Assembly (NCBI GenBank): GCA_947630595.1
Contig: CANRIG010000006.1
Location: forward strand, 1 to 64,000
Origin: an uncultured Lachnospiraceae bacterium
Lineage (GTDB): Bacteria; Bacillota; Clostridia; Lachnospirales; Lachnospiraceae
DNA: 64,000 nt
Reading direction: 5' to 3'
Shown: in pieces, positions 40,555-49,465 of the stretch
How the letters are laid out: each line of letters begins with the position of its first letter
Numbering within the stretch: position 1 is the stretch's first letter
Made by a program: the position numbers and the translations under genes
Notes under the pieces: generated by a model
What the model saw: the letters and a program-made list of their open reading frames with translations, nothing else
Told to the model about the DNA's origin: nothing
Database searches by the model: none

Positions 40555-40631
40555 ATCACAAGGACTGTGAAAAAGACGCGTGATTCCCGGATCACGAAAC
40601 ATACCGGAAAACAAGAAAGAGGAGTCCTGTC

Positions 40632-41498
40632 ATGAAAAGGAAGCAGAAAATCCTGTCCGCGCTCTGTCTTGCGTCCGTCTGCCTTGCATGCGGGCTGACC
40701 GCGGCGGCCGGTGCGCCGGATGAGACAAAAGCGGAAACGCGGAGCGAAACGGAAATACAGAACGGAGCGGAAGCGCAGGAAAAACCGGAAATACAGAGCG
40801 GAGCGGAAGCGCAGGAAAAACCGGGAACGCAGAACAGGACGGAAGACGAAACCGGGGCGGAGGACGGAACAGGAACGGGAGCCGGGACGGAAACAGAAAC
40901 GGAAACCGAAATGGAATCTGAGACACAGCCGCCGGATCTGGAGGAGATCGAATACCTCGTGTGCACCTCCGACGACATTGTGATGGATTTGTTTCGCAGC
41001 TTTGCGGATGCACGGGAGAAATACTGCCGGCAGTATGTCGAAGTCACCGGCTCCGTGCGGGACTGGAGTACGGCCGGCGGCCAGGACGCAGGTCACGGAC
41101 AGGACACAGAGCATGACCAGATCACGGATAACACCCGGGACACGGATAACGCCCGGATCACGGATAACGCCCGGGACACAGACAACAACCGTGGCACGGA
41201 TGACGCACGGGACACGGACGGGACACAGGAACCGCCGCGCTCCCGCCTACGGCTGGAGTGCAGCCTGCAGCTGGACAACGGTTACGGCTGGGCGCTGCAG
41301 ACCTTTGTCGTGGGAGATACGGAATTTTTTGAGGGATTCCTCACTGAGGAAGAGTTTGAAACCGCCACCGCATCCCTGTCTCCGGGCGATACGGTGACGG
41401 TGCGCGCCTACGTCGGCCGCGACGGAATCGACGAGGACTACGGCCTTGGCGGCACGCTGGTCTCCATCGAAAAGAGCGGCGGACAGGCAGGCGAATAA
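40632..41498 (+). CDS. Secreted/lipoprotein-like protein, possible tRNA_anti-like OB domain, with two tandem-repeat insertions
   Basis: N-terminal signal with LASVCLACGL; IEYLVCTSDDIVMDLFRSFADAREKYCRQYVEVTGSVRDW; 12-aa and 6-aa repeats. Confidence 0.65.
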   Translation: MKRKQKILSALCLASVCLACGLTAAAGAPDETKAETRSETEIQNGAEAQEKPEIQSGAEAQEKPGTQNRTEDETGAEDGTGTGAGTETETETEMESETQPPDLEEIEYLVCTSDDIVMDLFRSFADAREKYCRQYVEVTGSVRDWSTAGGQDAGHGQDTEHDQITDNTRDTDNARITDNARDTDNNRGTDDARDTDGTQEPPRSRLRLECSLQLDNGYGWALQTFVVGDTEFFEGFLTEEEFETATASLSPGDTVTVRAYVGRDGIDEDYGLGGTLVSIEKSGGQAGE

Positions 41499-41525
41499 CC
41501 GGACGGTGTGCAGAAATCCGGGCGG

Positions 41526-42689
41526 TCAGGTGATCGGCGCCGGGTTGAAGATGCACATGTCGTTGTGGAATCCGTACTGATCGCTGTACGGCTCGCGGAC
41601 GCCGCTGGCGACGTCGAGAATCATGTTGAAAATTTCGGTTCCGACCTCGGCGATCGTGGCTTCTCCAGTGGCCACCGCGCCTGCGAAGATGTCGATCAGG
41701 TCAAACCAGTGCGCTTTCAGCTCATTGCGGCTGCAGACCTTGATGACGGGGCTGATATCCAGCCCGTAGGGCGTGCCGCGGCCGGTCATGAAGACCTGAA
41801 GGCCGATGCCGCTGGCCACCTGGCAGGGACCGCAGACGATATCGCTGGCCGGGGTGGCCGCATAGATCAGGCCGTGCCTGGTCGGCTTTTCCGCCGGGCT
41901 CAGCACCTCGACGATGGGGCTGGTGCCGGACTTGGCGATCGAACCCATGGCCTTTTCCACGATGTTGGCAAGGCCTCCTTTTTTATTGCCCGGCGTGGGG
42001 TTGGCATGGCATCGCGGTCGACCCCGCCGGCATCCAGATAATCGTCGTACCATTTCATTTCCTGCGCCAGCCGGTCGCGCGTGAAAGCGTCGGGACATCT
42101 GGCCGCGAGCATCTGCACGCCGTCGCGCACCTCCGTGACCTCGCTGAACATCACGGTCGCGCCTCCGCGCACCAGCATGTCGGCGGCGTTCATTCAGTTT
42201 TTTCAGCTTTTTCTCCGCCATCTCCAGAATCGCGTTCATCATGGCGTCATGTCCGGCCCAGTCCTGGAGCGTCAGCACGTTCTCCGGGGTGATATCTTCG
42301 GGCGGCAGCACGCGGTCGTAGGTCAGCTTTTCGCAGCCCAGCCCGACGACCATGATTTCCCCGCCAAAGTTGGGGTGACGGATGACGTTTGTAATCGCCC
42401 GGATCGGAATCGGGGCCAGGGGTGCGTTGATGGCGACACCGCAGCCGCAGGGGTGCGTCACGGCGACGACTCCGTCCACGTTCGGATATTTGGGCAGCAG
42501 CTCTTTGCGGATCCGCTCGGCCGCCACCTTGAGTACGCCCGCCGGAATGTCCGTGAGCGCGATCTTATGCGCCTGCGGGATCGGGTCGCGGGTGACGAGC
42601 CCGGGGAGCAGTTCGGTGCCTGTGGGCAGATCCTGCACGGCCACGGCGACATTGTCACGTTCCTGAATTTTGATCATCAGTGGTTTCAA
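41526..42689 (-). pseudogene. garD: Galactarate dehydratase (GarD/UxaA-family) with internal deletions and frameshifts
   Basis: IKIQERDNVAVAVQDLP..., KELLPKYPNVDGVVAVTHPCGCGVAINAP, NPTPGNKKGGLANIVEKA; central part in another frame (41900..42193). Confidence 0.85.
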
Positions 42690-42897
42690 ATTACCGCCTC
42701 CTCTCATATATACATAACTATAAAACGCGGCAAAACCATCTGTAAATCGACGAAATAGCCAAGAAATTTTTCTATATTTTCCGTTTTCCACAAACTTGCA
42801 GAATCAGAAAGAAATCATTCAAAAACCGTTCAAATTCCTTTCATGAGCATATCGCACAGCGTTCACTTTGAAATAAAAGAAATAAAATGAATGAATT

Positions 42898-44010
42898 GTG
42901 AAATATATCATTCATAATATGAAATTTCCCTACGAGGAAATGACGGAAATTGCGCGTGAGCTGGTAGAGGAACAGAATCTGAGCGTGGCATGCCTGAAAA
43001 CCGTGCAGACGATCGACGCCGTGCAGGAGGCGCGGGAGGCGATCGAGGCCGGCGCGGACATCATCGTGTGCTGCGGCTATCAGGCGATTCTGATCAAGCG
43101 GTATACCAAGGTGCCGGTGGCGGAGGTGCGCCTGCACACGCAGGAGATCGGCCTGCTGCTGAAAAAGGCGAAGGCACGGAGTATTCGCGCATCGGCGAGG
43201 CGATTCACAACAACAGCAACCGCAGGTCGGGCGCCTTCGTCAGCGTCAACCTCTGTGCGGTGGAGCCGGAGAAGCAGATGGAGCTGCTGTTCGGGGAGGG
43301 CGACCGCAAAAAGGATGAGAGCGGGCAGCCGCCCGGCGGTGGCGCGCGCGGATCACGGGACGCTGTTTCTGGTCGGCATCGAGCGCATGACGATGCCCGT
43401 GCAGCACCGGCTGATGCGGATGTTTGCGTTCGAGAACATCATGCGCACGGATATTCAGCCGATGGAGGAGCTGAACGTGCGGGTGATCGCCGTCTCCAAG
43501 ACGAACCTGCGCTGCCGCGTGGCGGAGGGCGATTTCAGCGAGCGGCTGTATTACATCCTCCAGGGGCTGACCCTGGAAATCCCCTCCCTGAACCAGCGCC
43601 AGGAAGACCTGCGGTATTATTTTGAAAAGTTTTTCCGGGAGTTTTCCAAGAAGTACAACAAATATCTGGTGGCGACGCAGGGCGCGTACGAGCGCATCCG
43701 CACGCTTTCCTGGGAGGGAAACCTGCTCCAGCTCAATGCCTTCTGCGAGCGCCTGGTGCTGGCCGCGGATCACCGCAGCATCGACGAGGTGTACATCCAG
43801 AAAACGTTCGATTCCCTGTACCCGCATATCCGTGAGAGCGGCGGCGAGCGGCAGGTCGTGGTCTATCATTCCCCGGAGGCGGACCGGATCCACGAGCTTC
43901 TGGAAAAGCACCGCGGAAACCGCGCGCAGGTGGCGCAGGAGCTGGGCATCAGCACGCCCACGCTGTGGCGGCGCATGAAAAAATACGGGGTGGAGGCGAA
44001 ATACACCTGA
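42898..44010 (+). pseudogene. PrpR-type sigma-54-dependent activator, internally deleted and frameshifted
   Basis: PrpR_N-like start; sigma-54 domain in another frame (AIHNNSNRRSGAFVSVNLCAVEPEKQMELLFG); Fis-like C-terminus HRGNRAQVAQELGISTPTLWRRMKKYGV. Confidence 0.8.
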
Positions 44011-44027
44011 CCCCGTTTTCCCGCAAA

Positions 44028-44125
44028 ACATCTTGCATTCGCCTGCCGCAAAGCATCTGCATTCGCCTGCCGCAAACATCTGCATTCGTCTGCCGCAAAG
44101 CATATGCATTCGCCTGCGGCAAATG
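44028..44125 (+). repeat. About 24-bp tandem repeat x4 after the regulator stop codon
   Basis: CATCTGCATTCGCCTGCCGCAAAG units with minor variation. Confidence 0.85.
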
Positions 44126-44476
44126 GGCTGCCGGCGCGCCTCCCCTGCGGCAGGCTCCGGCGGCCTGTCAATCCGCAGAAAGCCCAAATTCTGTGGCTCA
44201 TATTTTTGGAGAACGAATAAATATTCAAATCAGGAAAGAATTATTTCAGATTATTTTTCACATCATTCATTTTTGAAAAAATCCCTTATGCAGCTTTGGA
44301 AACGACGAAATAAAAATTTCAGAAAATGAAACGCAGAACACAAAAAGCGAAAGAATAGTAATACTACAAAAAAATGACCGTTTCGCCTTAGCGGTTCTGT
44401 CAATAGTTTTCTGCTGTTTCTTTTTATAAAATTACAGTATCAGAGACGCAGAAATGCGAAAAGGAGGAAATAAAAC

Positions 44477-45874
44477 ATGAAAATTGGATTCATTGGACTT
44501 GGAATCATGGGCAAACCGATGAGCAAGAATCTGGTCAAGGCCGGCTATGAGCTGGTGGTTTACAACCGCAGCCAGGCGAAGGCGGACGAGCTGGTGGAGA
44601 TGGGCGCGATCCGCGGAACGAATCCTGCCGACGTGGCAGGACAGTGCAGGGTCATCATCACCATGCTGCCCAATTCCCCGCAGGTGCGCGAGGTGTGCCT
44701 GGGAGAAAACGGCATCATCGAGGCGGCGCAGCCGCTGGTGGATGCCACGAACGAGGCCGGCGAGACGATCACGGGCATCGTCAACGCCATACAGGACGGC
44801 CTCGGCAGCACGCTGAAAAGCACCGGCATCATCATCGGCCTCGGCGTGATGATGGGCGGTATCCTTGAGGAATCCGGCGCGGCGGAGAAGATGGCGTATT
44901 CCTTTATCCGTGCCGTCGGCAAAAAGAAAGAAGAGTGGGCGCTGGCAATGGCGGCCGGCCTGCAGCTGACGCACTGCCTGGTGCCTCCGACGCCGGGTCC
45001 GACGACGGCGGCAAGCATGCTCGACGTTGACGTCGGCCAGATGATTATCTTTGGTTCCCTGATTTCCATCCTGATGCTGGTGGTCGCGGTTTTCTACTGC
45101 CAGTGGATCGGAAAGAAAATCTATCAGATTCCGCGCGAGGACGGCGGATTCGACCGCAAAGAGTTCAAAAAAGAGTACATCAAATCCATGGATGAGCTGG
45201 AGCATCTGATGAACGAGAAGCAGCTTCCGGGTCTCGGCGTTTCCATCGCCCCGATCGTGGTTCCGCTGATCCTGATTCTGGCGAACACCATCCTTGACCT
45301 GGCGGGCATCGAGATCAGCCTGCTCGCGTTCCTGGGTTCCCCGATCATCGCTCTAGCGATCGGCACCCTGCTGGCGATCTACGGCCTGATGGCAAAGAGC
45401 GACAACAAGAAAGTGCTCAATATCATGGACAACGCCATCAAGAGCACCGGCATCATCATGCTGATCACAGGCGCCGGCGGTTCCCTCGGCAACGTGATCA
45501 AAGTCAGCGGCGTCGGCAACGCGCTCGGCGAGCTGGTCCTCAAGCTCCCGCTTCCGGCAGTCCTGATCCCGTTCCTGATCGCGGCGCTGATGCGTATCGC
45601 GCTCGGTTCGGCGACGGTGGCAATCACGACCGCGGCTTCTTTGTCGGCTCCGCTTCTGGGCGCGCTGTCCGTAAGCCCGCTGCTGATGGCGATTTCCTGC
45701 TGCGTGGGCGCGATTTCTTTCTCGTACTTCAACGACAGCGGATTCTGGGTGTGGAACGGCATGTTCGGCGTCGACGACATTCAGGATCAGATCCGATGCA
45801 AGACGGCGATTTCCATGATCATGTCGGTGGTCGGCGTCGTGGAACTGTTGATTTTATCGATCTTTATGCATTAA
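44477..45874 (+). pseudogene. In-frame fusion of the N-terminal part of GarR (tartronate semialdehyde reductase) to an N-truncated GntP-family permease
   Basis: MKIGFIGLGIMGKPMSKNLVKAGYELVVYNRS...ENGIIEAAQP (GarR), then VNAIQDGLGSTLKSTGIIIGLGVMMGGILEESGAAEKMA... (GntP); junction about 44735. Confidence 0.82.
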
Positions 45875-45888
45875 GAGGTGGCTGAATT

Positions 45889-46791
45889 ATGAGGAATACG
45901 GATTTTATCAAGGGCGTGATCGTTCCCATCATTACGCCGATCGACGCGGAGGAGAAGATTGACGAGAAGCGGATGCGGGCGCAGGTGGAATATGTCATCA
46001 AAGGCGGCCTGCACGGCATTCTGGCGTTCGGCAGCAACGGCGAGTTTTACGAGATCGAGGAGGACGAGATGGAGCGCGGCCTCAAGATCATGATCGACCA
46101 GGCGGCGGGCCGGGTGCCGGTCTATTTCGGAATCGGCGCTATCAGCACGCAGAAATGCGTGCGCCTCGCAAAAATGGCGGCGGCAAACGGCGCGGACGGC
46201 ATCTCGGTGCTGCAGCCGATGTTCCTGAAGCCGACGGAGGCGGAGCTGTTTCTGCATTTCAAGACGATTGCGGAAGCGGTGCCGGAGACTCCGATGCTGC
46301 TCTACAACAATCCCGGCCGCGTGGGCTACACGATGTCCGGCAATCTGGTGGAGCGTCTGGCGCATGAGGTGGAGAACATCGTCGGCATGAAGGACACCAG
46401 CGGCGACATCACGCAGACGGAGGAATTTATCCGCCGGACCAGGGATGTGGATTTCAAGGTGTTCGGCGGCAAAGACATGCTGCTCTACGCATCCATGTGC
46501 CACGGCGCGGTCGGCGGCGTCTGTACCGCGGGCAACTTTATGCCGGAACTGATCACGGACATCTACAATAAATATGTGGCGGGCGACCTGCAGGGCTCCC
46601 TGGAGGCGCAGTTCAAGCTGAATCCGGTCCGCCTTTCCATAGACGGCGCGAGCTTCCCGGTGGCGGCCAAGGATATGGCGAACCTGCGCGGACTCGACGT
46701 CGGCGAGCCGTACCGCCCGAACCTGCTGACGCCGGAGGGGCCGGTGCTCGACAAAATAAAAGCTGAGATGAAGAAAGCTGGGCTGATCTGA
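45889..46791 (+). CDS. DapA/NAL-family aldolase or dehydratase (dihydrodipicolinate-synthase-like)
   Basis: GVIVPIITPIDAEEKID; GSNGEFYEIEEDE; VGMKDTSGDITQTEEF. Confidence 0.9.
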   Translation: MRNTDFIKGVIVPIITPIDAEEKIDEKRMRAQVEYVIKGGLHGILAFGSNGEFYEIEEDEMERGLKIMIDQAAGRVPVYFGIGAISTQKCVRLAKMAAANGADGISVLQPMFLKPTEAELFLHFKTIAEAVPETPMLLYNNPGRVGYTMSGNLVERLAHEVENIVGMKDTSGDITQTEEFIRRTRDVDFKVFGGKDMLLYASMCHGAVGGVCTAGNFMPELITDIYNKYVAGDLQGSLEAQFKLNPVRLSIDGASFPVAAKDMANLRGLDVGEPYRPNLLTPEGPVLDKIKAEMKKAGLI

Positions 46792-46792
46792 G

Positions 46793-48011
46793 ATGGCAGT
46801 ACATATTATCAATGAAGCAAACCGTTGTCTGAACTGCAAAAAGCCCATGTGCCAGCAGGGCTGTCCCGTGCACACGCCGATTCCGCAGATTATACAGCTT
46901 TTCAAAGAGAACCGGCTGATGGAGGCGGGCGCGGAGCTGTTTGAGAACAATCCGCTGTCCGTGATCTGCTCCATCGTCTGCAACCATGAGGCGCAGTGCG
47001 CGGGGCACTGCATCCGTGGCAAAAAGGACAGTCCGGTCCAGTTTTACGACATCGAGGAATTTGTCTCCGACGCATACCTGGACCGCATGGAATGCCGGAA
47101 GCCTGAGAAGAAGGGGAAGACGGCGGCGGTCATCGGCGGCGGCGCGGCCGGCATGACTGTGGCGATTCTCCTCGCCCGGCAGGGATACGGGGTGACGATC
47201 CTCGAGGAGAAGGACGAAATCGGCGGCATGATGCAGTACGGGATTCCGGCCTTCCGGCTTCCCAAGTCGATCCTTGACCGTTATAAGAAACGGATGCTGG
47301 AGATGGGCATCCAGATCCGCCCCAATACGGTGATCGGCACTGCGCTGACGATCGAGAATCTGTTCCGCGACGGGTATGCGGCCGTGTTCGTCGGCACCGG
47401 CGTGTGGCGGCCGAAGACGCTGGGCATCGAGGGCGAGTCCCTTGCCAACGTGCATTTCGGGATTTCCTACCTCTCCAACCCGCAGGCCTACGATCTGGGG
47501 TGGGGAGGAGGTCGCCATCATCGGCATGGGCAACGTGGCGATGGACGTGGCGAGAACGGCCTTGCGCAACGGCGCAAAAAAGGTTACATTGTATGCGAGA
47601 GGCAAAAAGATTGACGCCAGTTCGCATGAGGTGGCCTACACCCGCCTGGACGGCGCGGAGCTGGTCTTCAGCAGGGCGATCGAACGGATTACGCCCGACG
47701 GGCCTGTTTTCCGCATCTCCGTTTTTGACGAGGAGGACCGGGTCACGGGCTACGAGGAGGAGCGCGAGCAGGTGCACGCCGACTCCACGATCATCGCGGT
47801 CAGCCAGGGACCGAAGAACAAGCTGATTCTGACGACGGAGGGATTGAAAGGCTCCGAAAAGGGGCTGCTGCTCGTGGACGAGAACTTCATGACGACCCGC
47901 GAGGGCGTGTTCGTCGCCGGCGACGTCGTTCACGGCTCAAAAACGGTGGTTCACGCCGTGGAGGAAGCGAAAAAGGCGGCTGAGGCGATGATTCGCTATA
48001 TGGAACGGTAA
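46793..48011 (+). pseudogene. GltD-like NAD(P)H:Fe-S oxidoreductase split by one frameshift
   Basis: 46793 frame ends after NPQAYDLG; continuation EEVAIIGMGNVAMDVARTALRNGAKKVTLYARGKK... lies in the 47376..48011 frame. Confidence 0.85.
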
Positions 48012-48027
48012 TCAGGAGGATAAGGTT

Positions 48028-49178
48028 ATGAAGGTCGTAATTGCGATTGATTCGTTCAAGGGAAGCATGAATTCCATGGAGGCCGGCAGCGCGGCCTGCG
48101 CCGGCATCCGCAAAGCCTTCAGCGACGCCAAGGTAGTCGTGAAGCCTCTGGCGGACGGCGGCGAGGGCACGACGGAGGCGCTGGTGGAGGGCCTCGGGGG
48201 AGAGTACGTCTCCCTCGGGGTCAGAGGGCCGCTGGGCGGAACGACCCGTGCGAAATACGGGATTCTGGCGGACGGGAAAACCGCGGTGATGGAGATGGCG
48301 GAAGCCTCCGGCATCATCCTCGTAAAGCGGGAGGAGCTGGACCCGTGGAGAGCGAGACCTACGGCGTCGGCGAGATGATTCTGGACGCGGTAAAACGCGG
48401 CTGCCGGGAGTTTATCATCGGCATCGGAGGCAGCGCGACCTCAGAGGGCGGCACGGGCATGCTGCGCGCGCTCGGCTATGAATTTCTCGACGAGCAGGGC
48501 CGTCCGATCCGCGAGGGCCTGCAGGACCTGGACAAAATCGCGCAGATTTGTGCGGCGCACGTACCGGAAGAGCTGAAGGAGTGTCATTTCCAGATCGCCT
48601 GCGACGTGACCAACCCGCTCTGCGGCGAAAACGGCGCGGTATATGTGTTCGGCCCGCAGAAGGGCGTGAAAGAGGCAGAGAAGCAGCCGCTGGATGAAAA
48701 GATGCGGCACTATGCGCAGAAGACGCAGGAGTTTACGGGCAGAGACTGCAGCCTCTGCGAGGGAGCCGGAGCCGCCGGAGGGCTCGGATTCGCGTTCCTG
48801 AGCTATCTGCCCAACGCGGAACTGAAATCCGGGATTGACATCGTGCTGCGGGCCATCCGTCTCGAGGACGAGGTGAAGGACGCCGATATTGTGATCACTG
48901 GCGAGGGCCGGCTGGACTTCCAGACGGCGATGGGCAAGGTGCCGGTGGGCGTCGCACGCCTCGCCAAAAAGTACGGCGCGCAGGTGATCGCTTTCGCCGG
49001 AGGCGTGACCGACGACGCGGTCGAGTGCAACAAAAAGGGCATCGACGCCTTTTTCCCGATCGTGCGCGGCGTGACCACGCTGGACGAGGCGATGATGCCG
49101 GAAAACGCGCGGAAGAATATGGAGCTGGCGGCGGAGCAGGTGTTCCGTCTGCTGGCGGGAAAAAGCGGCGGGGAGTAA
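48028..49178 (+). pseudogene. Glycerate kinase (GarK/GlxK family) split by one frameshift
   Basis: MKVVIAIDSFKGSMNSMEAG...MEMAEASGIILVKREELDPWRA | ETYGVGEMILDAVKRGCREFIIGIGGSATSEGGTG. Confidence 0.88.
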
Positions 49179-49244
49179 ACCCCGCCGTTTTATGTATGAA
49201 TTCAGGCTGTTGCAGGTAATTTCGATTTTCGCGTTTTGAAAAGC

Positions 49245-49372
49245 GGAAATGCCTGAACCCGGAAATGCCTGAACCCGGAAATGCCTGAACCCGGAAATGG
49301 CTGAATCCGGGGATGGCTAAACCCGGAAATGGCTGAACCCGGAAATGCCTGAACCTGGGGATGGCTGATGCT
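49245..49372 (+). repeat. 16-bp tandem repeat, about 8 copies, intergenic
   Basis: GGAAATGCCTGAACCC-type units starting at about 49245, 49261, 49277 and onward. Confidence 0.9.
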
Positions 49373-49465
49373 GCCCGTGCATGGCTGTATTCATGCACTA
49401 TCGGATTACCTTGTTTCGATTTCACTTTATCTCGTACGCGTCGTGTGCAGCTGCTTTCCGCTTAG

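Noticed and set aside
42700-42900. Sigma-54 (-24/-12) promoter for the gar locus
   Set aside because: A PrpR-type activator suggests one, but I found no clean TGGCAC-N5-TTGCW match in the divergent intergenic region or before 44477.
43866-44228. Minus-strand ORF with Cys/Ala-rich repeats (CRCLRQANADALRQANARCF)
   Set aside because: Arises from reading the 24-bp tandem array; no SD or homology visible.
49245-49372. Possible CRISPR array
   Set aside because: Units are contiguous 16-mers without unique spacers; no cas genes in the window. Same for 44028..44125.
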